64,000 nucleotides of DNA from Lachnospiraceae bacterium (GTDB lineage Bacteria > Bacillota > Clostridia > Lachnospirales > Lachnospiraceae). Within the stretch, counting starts at the first letter, position 1. Every line of letters starts with the position of its first letter. The position numbers were made by a program, and so were the translations under genes. The notes beneath the pieces were generated by a model. It was not told where the DNA came from. It did not search any database and was given only the letters and a program-made list of their open reading frames with translations. Location of the stretch: assembly GCA_022793065.1 (NCBI GenBank), contig JAAWCE010000015.1, positions 1-64,000 on the forward strand, given 5' to 3'. Positions 36,153-46,367 of the stretch are shown here, piece after piece.

Positions 36153-37157
36153 TTAGGGAACAATCTGTTCCTTGATTTTTTGATTTATATTCTGTTCTTT
36201 AAATGCTATGCATTGAAGAATAGAATTCTGTATCTCTATGGCTTTACTGCTCCCATGGGTCTTAACCACCAAACCGTTTAATCCCAACAAAGGAGCGCCT
36301 CCATACTCTTCCGTGCTAAAACTTTTTAAAGTCTTTTTTAATGCCGGTTTCACCATGAGCGCTCCCAGTTTACTTTTGAAACTGCTCATCATGCCTTCCT
36401 TGATCTTATGAATCAAAGCATCGCTCACACCCTCCAGCATCTTTAGTACAATATTGCCGGCAAATGCTTCACACACAAGTACATCCGCAACTCCCATGGG
36501 AATATCTCTTGCTTCCACATTGCCGATAAAATTTATCTCCGGACATTTTTGCAGCATGGGGTATGTCTCTTTTGTCAGAGCATTCCCTTTTTCTTCTTCC
36601 ACACCAATATTCACCAACCCCACTTTGGGATTTTTAACGCCGATAACACTCTCCATGTAAATGCTTCCCATCCTGGCAAACTGTACTAACTGGGACGGTT
36701 TTGCGTCAACATTTGCCCCGCAGTCAAGCAAAAGGCTGATGCCGTTCATATTGGGTATCAATGGAGCAAGGGGCGGTCGCTCTATGCCTTTAATCCGACC
36801 TACAATGACTTGTCCCCCAACCAATATAGCGCCGGTGCTTCCGGCAGAAACAAGTGCATCGCACTGCCCATCTTTTACCATATACATACATTTTACGATA
36901 GAAGAATCCTTTTTTTGACGGATTGCCATAACGGGCGGCTCCCCTGTCTCAATGACCTCTTCTGTGTGTACAATCTCCAGACGCGCCCTGTCATAGGTGT
37001 ATTTTTTCAATTCTTCTTTGATTACAGGCTCTTTGCCCACCAAAAAGACCTTAACCCTCTGGTCAGCAACAACGGCATTCACAGCGCCTTTTACGGTTTC
37101 TGCAGGCGCATTATCCCCGCCCATCCCATCCACAGCTACATTTACCATTTCTGACAT
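36153..37157 (-). CDS. plsX: Phosphate acyltransferase PlsX
   Basis: A 334-residue enzyme that converts acyl-ACP to acyl-phosphate, the donor used by PlsY. The N-terminus [15 protein letters not shown] and the motif [12 protein letters not shown] are diagnostic. The ATG at 37157 has GGAG 7 bases upstream. The frame stays open for 62 codons further upstream, but that segment contains the predicted promoter and is therefore leader. Confidence 0.95.
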   Translation of the reverse strand: MSEMVNVAVDGMGGDNAPAETVKGAVNAVVADQRVKVFLVGKEPVIKEELKKYTYDRARLEIVHTEEVIETGEPPVMAIRQKKDSSIVKCMYMVKDGQCDALVSAGSTGAILVGGQVIVGRIKGIERPPLAPLIPNMNGISLLLDCGANVDAKPSQLVQFARMGSIYMESVIGVKNPKVGLVNIGVEEEKGNALTKETYPMLQKCPEINFIGNVEARDIPMGVADVLVCEAFAGNIVLKMLEGVSDALIHKIKEGMMSSFKSKLGALMVKPALKKTLKSFSTEEYGGAPLLGLNGLVVKTHGSSKAIEIQNSILQCIAFKEQNINQKIKEQIVP

Positions 37158-37302
37158 TTGGCTTCTCCTATTTAGAATTCCGCAGATACCTGCCATTTTC
37201 GTTATGTGTTTATACTTTTTGGTCTGGCCGCTCCATGTCTTTCTTCCGTCCATAGCACAATTCCACATAAAAAACATAAGCCCGGCTGCACTGCTATCTT
37301 TT

Positions 37303-37331
37303 ACTATAATGTAACCTTGCATAAAAATCAA
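37303..37331 (-). promoter_or_regulatory. Promoter for plsX-acpP-rnc-smc
   Basis: On the - strand, TTGATT (37326-37331), 17 bases, TATAGT (37303-37308). The leader to plsX is about 140 bases. I see no FapR-type palindrome next to it. Confidence 0.55.
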
Positions 37332-37345
37332 GGATTTTTTCACAT

Positions 37346-37397
37346 GAAAAAGGCGTCCTGAAGAACGGTTGAAACTGCCACCGCATCCTTGAACGCC
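37346..37397 (-). terminator. Terminator after rpmF
   Basis: On the - strand, GGCGTTC pairs with GGACGCC (one mismatch) across a long loop, followed by TTTTTC. It lies just before the plsX promoter and separates the two units. Confidence 0.5.
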
Positions 37398-37408
37398 CTT
37401 GCCGCATC

Positions 37409-37591
37409 TTATTCGCCAACACTGATAATCTGCTTCTTGTTATAAGACCCACAAGCTTTGCAAACCCTATGGGGTGTCATAAGAGCGCCGCACTTGCTGC
37501 ACTTTACCAGAGTAGGAGCACTCATCTTCCAGTTTGCTCTCCTCTTATCCCTTCTACTTTTAGAAGATTTATTCTTAGGACAAATAGACAT
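37409..37591 (-). CDS. rpmF: 50S ribosomal protein L32
   Basis: A 60-residue ribosomal protein. It has the basic N-terminus with SSKSRRDKRRANW and two zinc-ribbon pairs, CSKCG and CKACG, so this is the zinc-binding (C+) form. It follows the yceD homologue, the usual pairing. Confidence 0.96.
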   Translation of the reverse strand: MSICPKNKSSKSRRDKRRANWKMSAPTLVKCSKCGALMTPHRVCKACGSYNKKQIISVGE

Positions 37592-37656
37592 TGTTACACC
37601 TCCTTATTTTACCCAGACGGATACTGTTTAAAATTTACACCTGACATTTTTGTGCT

Positions 37657-38169
37657 CTACTTGTTCGCATCAAAAATATCCTGTATAACTGCCATACGCG
37701 GGTCAGGTACGAAAGTGTCGCACCCGCAATCCCTTATATTCAAATTCTGTCCGCATTTAGGGCAAATCCCCTTACATTCATCTCCGCACAGAATCTTTGC
37801 AGGCCAGTTTACCATAATTTCATTGTGTACAAAAGCCTCTACGTTGAACTGATACCCCTCCATAAATCCCAGGTCGTCAGCTTCCTCATCCTCAACTCCC
37901 GGTGAAGTGACAAGTCTGTTAAATTCCAATACAAGTTTTGTCGGCGTTTCTGTAAGACACCGATCACAACATGTCCGGAAAGTAATCCTGGCGCCGCCCT
38001 CCACCTTTGCCTTACCTTTTCCCACATTGGTAAAAGTAAAGGATACAGGTGATTTCTCCGTAATCTCAAAGTTCCCCTGTCCATTTCCGAAACATGTCAT
38101 CTCAAGAACCGCTTCTCTTGTGATTTGTCTGCCTTCGGATTCTAACACATCGGATAAGTTTATTAACAT
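37657..38169 (-). CDS. DUF177 family protein (YceD)
   Basis: A 170-residue protein of the DUF177/YceD family, encoded before rpmF in most bacteria and linked to 23S rRNA or ribosome assembly. Cysteine pairs appear in CCDRCL and in the C-terminal CGDECKGICPKCGQNLN cluster. The ATG at 38169 has GGAG 5 bases upstream. A consensus promoter lies 45 bases further up. Confidence 0.9.
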   Translation of the reverse strand: MLINLSDVLESEGRQITREAVLEMTCFGNGQGNFEITEKSPVSFTFTNVGKGKAKVEGGARITFRTCCDRCLTETPTKLVLEFNRLVTSPGVEDEEADDLGFMEGYQFNVEAFVHNEIMVNWPAKILCGDECKGICPKCGQNLNIRDCGCDTFVPDPRMAVIQDIFDANK

Positions 38170-38212
38170 AGTGACTCCTTTGGAATATTTCCTTCCTTTT
38201 ACATACTTTTCC

Positions 38213-38241
38213 ATTATAACTGTGAATATCCTGTTTGTCAA
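38213..38241 (-). promoter_or_regulatory. Consensus promoter for yceD-rpmF
   Basis: On the - strand, a perfect TTGACA (38236-38241), 17 bases and a perfect TATAAT (38213-38218). It is the strongest promoter match in the window, fitting a ribosomal protein unit. Confidence 0.85.
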
Positions 38242-38306
38242 TAAAAATTTCCACGATTCAAAATACAAAGTTTTATGTCGTTATCGGTCAAGAAGGAGCG
38301 ATAAGT

Positions 38307-38657
38307 TTAGGTTCTTAGAATTTTATCCATAGTCTTGCCTTTTGCAAGTTCATCAACCAATTTGTCAAGATAACGAATCTCCTGCATTAACGGTTCCTGG
38401 ATTTCTTCCACTCGTATTCCGCAAATTACACCCTTGATTTGTTTCCTGTTTGCATTTGGTTTTGGAGCCTCTTTAAAAAAATCCCCATAACATACATCTC
38501 TTGCAATCTGCTCGTCCAAACCTTCCTGGCTATACCCGGTCAGCCAGCGAATCACTTCATCCACCTCCTCCTTTGTTCTTCCCTTTTTCACCGCTTTGTT
38601 CACCAAAAGGGGATATATTTTTGAAATCCTCATTTGATATACTTTTTCACTTTCCAT
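38307..38657 (-). CDS. DUF2200 family protein
   Basis: A 116-residue protein of the DUF2200 family, of unknown function. It begins [16 protein letters not shown] and has the conserved [18 protein letters not shown] segment, FFKEAP and [13 protein letters not shown]. The ATG at 38657 has GAGG 8 bases upstream. A terminator separates it from the peptidase gene, so it is probably expressed alone. No partner is evident. Confidence 0.85.
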   Translation of the reverse strand: MESEKVYQMRISKIYPLLVNKAVKKGRTKEEVDEVIRWLTGYSQEGLDEQIARDVCYGDFFKEAPKPNANRKQIKGVICGIRVEEIQEPLMQEIRYLDKLVDELAKGKTMDKILRT

Positions 38658-38720
38658 CTGCCAATCCTCTCTTTCACACAAAAAACCTTTTGGTATCTTC
38701 CTCTGTATGGGCCCGCACAT

Positions 38721-38760
38721 AAAAACATCCTTGACAAAATATCCTATTCTGTCAAGGATG
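38721..38760 (-). terminator. Terminator after the C39-like peptidase gene
   Basis: CATCCTTGACA and TGTCAAGGATG form a perfect 11-bp stem, followed on the - strand by TTTTTATG. Confidence 0.85.
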
Positions 38761-38770
38761 GACTTCAAAC

Positions 38771-40207
38771 TTATTTCGTTTTTCTGTCGTCTACAACTAT
38801 CCCTGTGTTCGTTTTCTTCTCTTCCAATACCCATATATGCTTTATCTGTTTGCCAATATCCGAGAAAAGCCATTGTTCTCTGCTGCGCGCCACACAATTA
38901 GGGTCATTGACTTTAAACCCATCTTCATCATATCCATAAATAACGATAAAATGACCTATGGCGGTAAAATCTCCCGGTTTCATGGAACAAATCACAATAC
39001 TTCCCTCATCCAACGCCTTTTTTATCGCCTGTTCCGAAACGGAAGGCTGTGTTACTGTCACTCCATACTTTGTGGGTACATCTGTCAGAAGGGACCATGC
39101 CGTACCTGTTCCTGAGACATAATATCCTTTTTTCATGCTGTAATCGGCTATAACGTCAGGAGTCAGGCTTTCATCTTCCAAAAGATAATATAATGCCATT
39201 GACAGACATACAGGCCCACATCCTGCCACGCCAATAGTACTGTGATCCCCGTACTCCGCATATCCCCATCTGGGATCCCATTGCAGAAAAAGCGGATATT
39301 CCTGTTCCTTTTCGGAATCTGTCAGTCCTTCACCTGTAGCCTTCGCCGGAGAAGTCAGATATCCCGATACAAAATCTGTCATTTCCGGATTATTTGCCAA
39401 CGCTCCCAACAAGTTTTCCGGATAAGATTTGTGATTATTATAAATTTCCGCTATGTCCTCATTATCTTCGCCCAATTCCCGCAATCGTACCAGCACTTCC
39501 GCCGCTGACCTTCTCACAGGCACGTCAACCTTCGAAAGACCGCACAGACTTACATAATCTGTCTCCGAGGGCTGAATCAACTCATCCGATGATAACGCAT
39601 CATCCAAAGCAAATCCACATCCAGCATAGCCATATACACCCGAAGCCCGCCGCATGGAATCATATCTGGCAGAATTTCCTCCTGACAAACTTCTGTCATT
39701 TGAGTCGTCTCCCACCATATCAAGCCCCGTTCTGCTGTTTCCCCACACATCAGCCCCAGTTTTCCCATTCCTTGTTACACCGGATTCCGTGCCATTATCT
39801 CCTGATGTTTCGGACCCTGTCTTGCCGTTTCTCGCTGTAAGGATTCCCGACTCATCATATTCCGACTGTAAAGTCCCCGCCATGCCGAGCTCCGTCTTAC
39901 CGTTCCCCGTTATGCTAGGCCTCATTGGTTCATTCCCCACTTCATCGGAGCTTATAGAAGCGTCCCCCAACAAATCGGTCTGTCCGTCCGAATATGCCAT
40001 ATCCTGCCGTACTTCTAACTGATTTAATACCAACCCCAGTGTACTGTGAATACTATCTATCTGTGCCTGCATTTTACAGAGAATTACTATATTGACAACA
40101 AACAGAAAGAAAATCAGTGCAAAATACACCATAGACTGTTTCTTACCAAATTCTTTTTCCTTCCGCATCCTACGATAACTTGCCCTGCTTTTTCTTTCGT
40201 TCTGCAT
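38771..40207 (-). CDS. Membrane-anchored C39-like cysteine peptidase
   Basis: A 478-residue protein. A basic N-terminus precedes one membrane helix (about 25-46). A serine/glycine/asparagine-rich linker (about 70-190) has NGKTG repeats, and the C-terminal peptidase domain runs from about 305. The likely catalytic Cys330 is in [12 protein letters not shown] and His419 in [11 protein letters not shown], followed by N434/D435 in KVNDPN. This is the Peptidase_C39_2 family, probably acting outside the cell. The linker resembles a wall-spanning spacer. No sorting motif or bacteriocin gene is nearby, so the substrate is unknown. Confidence 0.82.
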   Translation of the reverse strand: MQNERKSRASYRRMRKEKEFGKKQSMVYFALIFFLFVVNIVILCKMQAQIDSIHSTLGLVLNQLEVRQDMAYSDGQTDLLGDASISSDEVGNEPMRPSITGNGKTELGMAGTLQSEYDESGILTARNGKTGSETSGDNGTESGVTRNGKTGADVWGNSRTGLDMVGDDSNDRSLSGGNSARYDSMRRASGVYGYAGCGFALDDALSSDELIQPSETDYVSLCGLSKVDVPVRRSAAEVLVRLRELGEDNEDIAEIYNNHKSYPENLLGALANNPEMTDFVSGYLTSPAKATGEGLTDSEKEQEYPLFLQWDPRWGYAEYGDHSTIGVAGCGPVCLSMALYYLLEDESLTPDVIADYSMKKGYYVSGTGTAWSLLTDVPTKYGVTVTQPSVSEQAIKKALDEGSIVICSMKPGDFTAIGHFIVIYGYDEDGFKVNDPNCVARSREQWLFSDIGKQIKHIWVLEEKKTNTGIVVDDRKTK

Positions 40208-40225
40208 ACTTTTCTCCTATTCCAG

Positions 40226-40320
40226 TTCCGTGTCTTTTCTTTCATTCTGTATCTTATCTTTAATTTCGTGTCTTTTCTTTTAATTCCATGTCTTTTCTTT
40301 CATTCCGTCTCTTGCACCCA
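40226..40320 (-). repeat. Five imperfect 19-20 bp tandem repeats before the C39 gene
   Basis: On the + strand the unit is close to TTCCGTGTCTTTTCTTTCA, present five times in a row with 1-5 changes and a degraded last copy. On the - strand it is a purine-rich leader (GAAAGAAAAGACA repeats) ending just before the AGGAG site of the peptidase gene. Confidence 0.75.
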
Positions 40321-40583
40321 AGGCTCCAGTACCCTTATTTCCTTTAGCACAATTCCATTATATTTCATTTATGTATCATAAAAGTTTCCTGAATGTATCA
40401 TTTTTCTTGTAAGAAAAATTTTTTACTTTATTGCCTTCTTAAGGCGTACAGAAAATTTTGCCATACTTTATACTATTATATCCATTCATAGCATATTCCG
40501 CAAGTCCAAATCGGGCACATTTGAAACTTTATTCCCAGAATCAAATGTGCCCTGACCGTATTAATATTAAAGTTGCAGTTTTA
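40321..40583. other. Upstream region of the C39 gene
   Basis: No gene. On the - strand a perfect -10 TATAAT (40357-40362) has a poor -35. Two direct copies of ATGATACAT (40371-40379 and 40393-40401) lie 22 bases apart just upstream of it. A TTTTTCTT-AAGAAAAA palindrome (40400-40419) and a 12-bp hairpin (40513-40552) complete the region. Confidence 0.5.
40513..40552. terminator. Perfect 12-bp hairpin downstream of the ackA unit
   Basis: GGGCACATTTGA and TCAAATGTGCCC pair exactly around a 16-base loop. It lies about 30 bases after the stop of the 154-residue gene. The following - strand bases (GATTTGG) are not a classic T-run, so termination is likely but not certain. Confidence 0.55.
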
Positions 40584-41048
40584 TTAAAGTCTGTTCTCCC
40601 CCGGAGCATATTTCTTAATGAGTACCTTTTCACCTGGAAGCTTCTGGAATAATTCCTCCATAACTCTGCCTCCGAACTCCTGAATGTGGTCCTGCTCGGA
40701 CATCCGCGCTGGATAATCCGATAAAATAGTAACATATAAATTCCAGACAATCCCTTCCTCCGGAAACTTTATCCGCCCGTTCTTTTCCTGATTAGGGTAT
40801 AGCTGCAAAAACAGATTGCTGGGTCTATGGCTATAAATATAGATATGGTCGTATTCCGGCTCTTCCGCATCCGGAGTGGAGCGGCCAAAGGGACCGGTGC
40901 TCTTTCTCATTTTCCGCTTTTTGGGTATGCGGGAATCATTGATTTCCTCAGCAACTTTGCTGAGTGCTTTTTCAAATATTTTAACGATTACTTTCTCCGG
41001 TAAATCTCCCGTTTTCAATCCATATTCAAACGTACCAGATTCAAACAT
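40584..41048 (-). CDS. Unrecognised protein downstream of ackA
   Basis: A 154-residue soluble protein that I do not recognise. It has an amphipathic N-terminal half, a basic segment PKKRKMRKS (about 42-50) and a C-terminal half with IYIYSHRPSNLFLQLYP and GIVWNLYVTILSDYP. No signal peptide, membrane helix or cysteine motif is seen. The start has GGAGG 8 bases upstream and it begins 40 bases after ackA, so it is probably co-transcribed with pta-ackA. A role in acetate metabolism is not implied by its sequence. Confidence 0.75.
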   Translation of the reverse strand: MFESGTFEYGLKTGDLPEKVIVKIFEKALSKVAEEINDSRIPKKRKMRKSTGPFGRSTPDAEEPEYDHIYIYSHRPSNLFLQLYPNQEKNGRIKFPEEGIVWNLYVTILSDYPARMSEQDHIQEFGGRVMEELFQKLPGEKVLIKKYAPGENRL

Positions 41049-41088
41049 ACTCGCAGCCTCCGCTTCTTTGCCCCTTTGAATTCTATCC

Positions 41089-42288
41089 TCAGCCTTTTAC
41101 CAGCCTGACGGTCTCACGGGCAATGGCAAGTTCTTCATTTGTAGGAATTACCATTACGGTTGTTCTGCTGTCCGGCGTGGTAATGGCAATATCTTCGCCG
41201 CGCTTTTTATTTGCTTCCTCATCAATGGTTACACCCAGATATCCCAGATATTCACAGATAAAAGTACGCACCAACGCTGCATTCTCACCAACGCCCGCGG
41301 TAAAGCAAATCACATCCACGCCGTTCATGGCAGCGGTATAGGAACCGATATATTTTGCCACACGATAGCAGAAAGTCTTCAAAGTACGAACGGCGTTTGC
41401 ATCCCCTTTGTGATAGCCGTCCTCCAGGTCACGGAAATCCGAAGAAAGGTTGTCGGAAAGTCCCAATACGCCTGATTTCTTATTCAATACTGCCATAACT
41501 TCATCAATATTCCTGCCCTCTTTATGTGCCAGGAACTCAATAATGGCCGGGTCAATATCGCCGGAACGGGTTCCCATAATCAAACCTTCCAAAGGAGTCA
41601 GTCCCATGGAAGTATCCACACATTTCCCGTTCTTCACTGCCGAGACACTGGCGCCGTTTCCTAAATGACAAACAATAATTTTCAAGTCCTCATAATTTTT
41701 CCCCAGCACTTCCGCCGCTCTCTTAGACACATAAGAATGGCTGGTTCCGTGGAATCCATATCTGCGAATCTTGTATTTCTGATAATATTCATAGGGCAAA
41801 CCATACATATACGCCTCTTCCGGCATTGTCTGATGGAAAGCAGTGTCAAAGACTCCTATCATGGGCGTATTGGGCATTAGCTTCTTACAGGCATTGATAC
41901 CGATTAAATTGGCCGGATTATGAAGGGGCGCCAGATCATTACACTCTTCTACCACGGCCATAACCTCATCGTTGAGCACAACGGACTGTGCAAACTTTTC
42001 TCCCCCATGTACCACACGATGTCCCACTGCGCCAATTTCATCCAGGTTCTTAACCACGCCCGTCTTAGAATTGGTCAAAGCCTCCAGCACCAGACGAATT
42101 GCTTCAGTATGGTCAGGCATGGGGGTGACGGTTTTCTCTTTTTCACCGCCCTCCGGCGCATAGGTAATCATACTGCCCTCAATACCGATTCTCTCACAAA
42201 GTCCTTTGGCAAGACACTGTTCGGACTCGGAATCGATCAACTGAAATTTCAGGGAAGAACTCCCGCAATTAATCACTAAAACTTTCAT
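41089..42288 (-). CDS. ackA: Acetate kinase
   Basis: A 399-residue enzyme that converts acetyl-phosphate and ADP to acetate and ATP, the main ATP-yielding step of fermentation in these bacteria. ASKHA-fold motifs are NCGSSSLKFQL at the N-terminus, HRVVHGGEKF, GFHGTSHSYVS and TAGVGENAALVR. Length is normal. It follows pta by about 90 bases. Confidence 0.97.
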   Translation of the reverse strand: MKVLVINCGSSSLKFQLIDSESEQCLAKGLCERIGIEGSMITYAPEGGEKEKTVTPMPDHTEAIRLVLEALTNSKTGVVKNLDEIGAVGHRVVHGGEKFAQSVVLNDEVMAVVEECNDLAPLHNPANLIGINACKKLMPNTPMIGVFDTAFHQTMPEEAYMYGLPYEYYQKYKIRRYGFHGTSHSYVSKRAAEVLGKNYEDLKIIVCHLGNGASVSAVKNGKCVDTSMGLTPLEGLIMGTRSGDIDPAIIEFLAHKEGRNIDEVMAVLNKKSGVLGLSDNLSSDFRDLEDGYHKGDANAVRTLKTFCYRVAKYIGSYTAAMNGVDVICFTAGVGENAALVRTFICEYLGYLGVTIDEEANKKRGEDIAITTPDSRTTVMVIPTNEELAIARETVRLVKG

Positions 42289-42379
42289 TTCAACGCTTCC
42301 TTTCCGGCTCTCTAAGCCGAAGTTTTTATTATAAAAATAGATATATCATATTACAGAACTCTTTCTGCAACCCTTTATA

Positions 42380-43381
42380 TTATACCAATTGTGCCTGTAC
42401 GGCGGTCAGCGCCACCACACCCACAATATCCTGCCAGGAACATCCACGGGACAAATCATTTACCGGCTTTGCGATTCCCTGAAGCATAGGACCATAAGCT
42501 TCCGCACCGCCCAATCTCTGTACCAGTTTATATCCGATATTGCCCGCGTCCAGATTAGGGAACAAAAGCACGTTTGCCTTACCGGCCACAGGACTGCCGG
42601 GAGACTTGGACTTTGCCACACTGGGTACCAAAGCGGCATCCAACTGCAATTCCCCATCCAGAATCAAATGAGGATACTGCTCCTTTGCAATTCGGGTAGC
42701 TTCCACCATCTTGTCCACCAGAGGATGCTTTGCACTGCCCTTGGTGGAATGGCTCAACATGGCAATCACAGGCTTAGGACCTATCAACGCCTTAAAACTC
42801 CTATAAGAAGTCTCTGCAATTGCAGCCAGTTCCTCCGCCGTAGGATCCTGATTCAAACCACAGTCAGCAAACAGGAACGCCCCATTCTCTCCCTGATCCT
42901 TAAACTGGGTATCCATGACAAAAAATGCGGAAACAAGCTTGATTCCAGGCGCCGTCTTCAATATCTGCAGTGCCGGCCTCAAAGTATCCGCTGTAGAATG
43001 ACATGCTCCGGCCACCATACCGTCCGCATCGTTTGCCTTCACCATGACAATCCCGAAAGTCAGGTAATCCTTCAGCAAGATCTCCTTTGCCTTCTCTTCG
43101 GTCATACCCTTAGCCTTCCTGGTTTCATATAAGACATTCACATACTTATCTAACTGGGGCGTATTGGCCGGGTCAATCACCGTGACACCGGACAGGTCTA
43201 CCTCCAACCATCCGGCACCATCCATGATCTTTTCTTCATTGCCAACCATGATGATATCCGCAATCCCCTCCTCCACAATCTTAGCTGCAGCCAGCAGAGT
43301 CCTCTTGTCATTGGATTCCGGCAATACGATTGTCTTTTTATCCAAACGGGCTCTCTCCTTAATTGTGTCAATATATGACAT
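42380..43381 (-). CDS. pta: Phosphate acetyltransferase
   Basis: A 333-residue enzyme that interconverts acetyl-CoA and acetyl-phosphate. It is the short single-domain Pta, with GACHSTADTLRPALQ, PVIAMLSHSTKGSA and ANVLLFPNLDAGNIGYK. The ATG at 43381 has GGAG 7 bases ahead; an ATG 6 bases earlier is too close to that site. It is the first gene of the pta-ackA unit and has a promoter with a perfect -10. Confidence 0.96.
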   Translation of the reverse strand: MSYIDTIKERARLDKKTIVLPESNDKRTLLAAAKIVEEGIADIIMVGNEEKIMDGAGWLEVDLSGVTVIDPANTPQLDKYVNVLYETRKAKGMTEEKAKEILLKDYLTFGIVMVKANDADGMVAGACHSTADTLRPALQILKTAPGIKLVSAFFVMDTQFKDQGENGAFLFADCGLNQDPTAEELAAIAETSYRSFKALIGPKPVIAMLSHSTKGSAKHPLVDKMVEATRIAKEQYPHLILDGELQLDAALVPSVAKSKSPGSPVAGKANVLLFPNLDAGNIGYKLVQRLGGAEAYGPMLQGIAKPVNDLSRGCSWQDIVGVVALTAVQAQLV

Positions 43382-43436
43382 ATCCATTCTCCTTTCCGGT
43401 TATACCCCTTTTTACTTAACAAACCACGATAAATAT

Positions 43437-43465
43437 ATTATACTAAATATGGTAAAAATAAACAA
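43437..43465 (-). promoter_or_regulatory. pta-ackA promoter
   Basis: On the - strand, TTGTTT (43460-43465), 17 bases, TATAAT (43437-43442). Confidence 0.65.
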
Positions 43466-43473
43466 GGACAAAT

Positions 43474-43502
43474 TTGCCAATCCTCCCCTGTCAAAGTACA
43501 AA
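43474..43502 (+). promoter_or_regulatory. Possible tmcAL promoter
   Basis: TTGCCA (43474-43479), 17 bases, TACAAA (43497-43502), back to back with the pta promoter. Transcription would start near 43509, upstream of the ATG at 43570. Confidence 0.4.
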
Positions 43503-43569
43503 ACAAATTGCTCCAAATGCGGACAATACGCAGAAACATTTTCAGACACAGAAAGGTACGAAACATCAT

Positions 43570-44820
43570 ATGAAGGTCAACGGAATCATAGCAGAATACA
43601 ATCCTTTTCACAACGGACACAAATACCATCTGGAAGAATCTCTGCGCCGAACCGGAGCAGATTATACGATAATTGCAATGAGCGGAAACTTTGTCCAGCG
43701 CGGCGCTCCGGCCGTAATTGACAAGCACATACGGGCGGAAATGGCTCTGCGATGCGGCGCGGACCTGGTATTGGAGCTTCCCGTTTTGTACGCAACTGCC
43801 AGCGCGGAATATTTTGCTTCCGGCGCCGTATCTCTCCTGGACAAATTAGGCGTTGTCACCCACCTTTGCTTTGGAAGCGAGTACAAAGAAGATAACTGTC
43901 AAGACAAAATGCTCCTTTCGGAAATTGCATCCATTCTTTCAGAGGAAACCAGGCCCTATGGCACTGCTCTGAAAAAATTTCTGCGCTTAGGACATTCTTA
44001 TCCAGCGGCACGTACTATGGCATTGAGACAATGCCATCCCATATTAAACGACTATCAGAATATCCTATGTTCTCCCAATAATATCCTGGGCATTGAATAT
44101 TGCAAGGCTATTCTTGGTCGTAACAGCCATATGATCCCCACAGCCATAACCCGTTCCGGCGCAGATTACCACGATCCTCACCCTTCGGCCCAGTTCAGTT
44201 CCGCTCTCGCTATCCGCCGCTCTCTCTATGCCGGATATACTTCCGAACAGTTGCATGTCCATATGCCGTCGGAAGCCGTAAAGCTGCTCACAACCTATTT
44301 GGAGACCCATGCCCTTATGCGCTCCGACTGCTTTTCCACCATATTATATTACAAACTGCTCATGGGACAGGAAACAGGATATACAAAATATCTGGATGTA
44401 TCAAGAGATTTGTCTAACCGAATTCAGAATCGCCTGAAGTCTTTTACAGGCTTCGGTGCTTTTTGCGATTTGCTGAAAAGTAAGGATATGACGTATACCA
44501 GAATCAGCCGATGTCTGTTACACATCTTGTTAGAAATTGAGACTAACCATATGGCGTCTGGGAAAAAAGCCGACTATATCCCTTATGCCAGAGTACTCGG
44601 CTTTCGCAAGTCCGCCCGCCCGCTGCTTAGTGCCATAAAAAAACATTCTGCCATCCCTTTGATTACAAAACTGGCCGACGCCCAAAAGACCATTACCGGG
44701 AATGGCAAAATGCTGTTAAGACAGGATATTCTATCCAGTCAACTCTATCGCGGTATTGCCGCCGCACAATTTGGCTGCACTGCCGTAAACGAATGTTCTC
44801 TCCCCCTGATTATTTTATAA
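43570..44820 (+). CDS. tmcAL: tRNA(Met) cytidine acetate ligase (YlbM)
   Basis: A 416-residue nucleotidyltransferase-fold enzyme that forms N4-acetylcytidine at the wobble base of elongator tRNA(Met) from acetate and ATP. The N-terminal signature is GIIAEYNPFHNGHKYHL, with the HxGH-type motif, followed by MSGNFVQRGAPAV. The start at 43570 gives the canonical MKVNGIIAEYNP; the open frame upstream crosses the predicted promoter. Use of acetate may explain why it sits next to pta-ackA, though this is inference. Confidence 0.93.
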   Translation: MKVNGIIAEYNPFHNGHKYHLEESLRRTGADYTIIAMSGNFVQRGAPAVIDKHIRAEMALRCGADLVLELPVLYATASAEYFASGAVSLLDKLGVVTHLCFGSEYKEDNCQDKMLLSEIASILSEETRPYGTALKKFLRLGHSYPAARTMALRQCHPILNDYQNILCSPNNILGIEYCKAILGRNSHMIPTAITRSGADYHDPHPSAQFSSALAIRRSLYAGYTSEQLHVHMPSEAVKLLTTYLETHALMRSDCFSTILYYKLLMGQETGYTKYLDVSRDLSNRIQNRLKSFTGFGAFCDLLKSKDMTYTRISRCLLHILLEIETNHMASGKKADYIPYARVLGFRKSARPLLSAIKKHSAIPLITKLADAQKTITGNGKMLLRQDILSSQLYRGIAAAQFGCTAVNECSLPLIIL

Positions 44821-44865
44821 TCAGCCCACCGCCAAATCTTAAATCAGAAAGAGCGGTCCCATTCC

Positions 44866-46230
44866 TTAATTTTTAAAACTGTGAATCGGCGCCGGAATTC
44901 TTCCTCCTCTGTTGATAAAGGCATCACAGGAGAACCCGTTCACAGGCATAATGGGCGCATACCCCAACAAACCTCCAAACTCCACCGTTTCCCCCACGCC
45001 TTTACCGCTGACCGGAATAATGCGCACCGCCGTAGTCTTCTGATTCACCATACCAATTGCCATTTCATCCGCAATCAAACCGGAAATGGTGGCTGCTTTT
45101 GTATCTCCGGGAATTGCAATCATGTCCAACCCCACAGAACATACACAAGTCATCGCCTCTAACTTCTCCAGGGTAAGCGCCCCCGCCTGAACAGCGTGAA
45201 TCATACCTTGATCTTCGCTGACCGGAATAAAAGCGCCGCTTAATCCTCCCACATAAGAAGACGCCATCACACCGCCCTTTTTCACCTGATCATTTAAAAG
45301 CGCCAGTGCGGCAGTAGTTCCCGGCGCCCCCGCGTACTCCAGCCCCATCTCACACAAAATATCCGCCACGCTGTCCCCAATGGCCGGAGTCGGCGCCAGA
45401 GATAAGTCCACAATTCCAAATGGCACTTTTAACCGTGCGGAAGCTTCCTGTGCAACCAATTGCCCCACCCTTGTCACTTTAAAGGCAGTCTTCTTAATTG
45501 TTTCACATAACACCTCAAAATTTTCTCCACGCACTTTTTCCAACGCTGTCTTAACCACACCAGGGCCGCTGACACCCACGTTAATAATTTTATCAGCCTC
45601 CGTAACACCGTGAAAAGCCCCCGCCATAAACGGATTATCGTCCGGTGCATTACAGAATACCACAAGTTTTGCACATCCCAGGGAATCATTCTCTGCCGTA
45701 GCCGCCGAGGTGGCCTGAATCACCTCTCCCATCAGCTTAACCGCATCCATATTGATTCCTGTTCTGGTGGAACCCAAATTCACGGAACTGCATACCCGTT
45801 CCGTAGAAGAAAGCGCTCTGGGAATGGAACGAATTAAAAGCTCATCCGCCGGTGTCATTCCTTTGCTCACCAACGCCGAATACCCGCCAATAAAATTGAC
45901 TCCCACATCCTTAGCCACTCTGTCCAAAGTTTCGGCAATTCCTGCAAAATCTTCCTCACTCCTGCATGCGGCGCTGCCAATAAAAGCAATGGGTGTCACC
46001 GATATCCTCTTATTTACGATAGGAATTCCAAATTCCCCGGAAATCTCATCCCCGGTTGTGACCAGATTTTTCGCGGCTTCATATATTTTGGAATATATTT
46101 TATCTTTTAATTTACCGATATCCGAATCAATGCAATCCAACAGACTAATCCCCAGGGTAATCGTGCGTACATCCAGGTTTTCCTCCGTTATCATTTTGTT
46201 CGTTTCCGCCACTTCATACAAATTAATCAT
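44866..46230 (-). CDS. UPF0210 (PFL) family protein
   Basis: A 454-residue protein of the UPF0210/DUF711 family, distantly related in fold to glycyl-radical-enzyme-like barrels but without a clear radical site. Conserved stretches include [41 protein letters not shown] and MIAIPGDT. Function is unknown. It is nearly always encoded next to a small ACT-domain protein, as here, so the two probably work together. Confidence 0.9.
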   Translation of the reverse strand: MINLYEVAETNKMITEENLDVRTITLGISLLDCIDSDIGKLKDKIYSKIYEAAKNLVTTGDEISGEFGIPIVNKRISVTPIAFIGSAACRSEEDFAGIAETLDRVAKDVGVNFIGGYSALVSKGMTPADELLIRSIPRALSSTERVCSSVNLGSTRTGINMDAVKLMGEVIQATSAATAENDSLGCAKLVVFCNAPDDNPFMAGAFHGVTEADKIINVGVSGPGVVKTALEKVRGENFEVLCETIKKTAFKVTRVGQLVAQEASARLKVPFGIVDLSLAPTPAIGDSVADILCEMGLEYAGAPGTTAALALLNDQVKKGGVMASSYVGGLSGAFIPVSEDQGMIHAVQAGALTLEKLEAMTCVCSVGLDMIAIPGDTKAATISGLIADEMAIGMVNQKTTAVRIIPVSGKGVGETVEFGGLLGYAPIMPVNGFSCDAFINRGGRIPAPIHSFKN

Positions 46231-46367
46231 ATTCTGTCTCTCCCTACCCTACCATTCCATAATGCTTTCTCTATAAATAAGAGCTTCCGCATCCAAAGTC
46301 GTCATATTAATAACCACATGTCTGTAACTTTTAAGGTTTTTTAGTCATCCTAATGTTAAATTCTGCG

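Noticed and set aside
36153..37343. A 396-residue PlsX with an N-terminal extension
   Set aside because: The extra 62 codons run into the predicted -10/-35, and the canonical start at 37157 has a good ribosome binding site.
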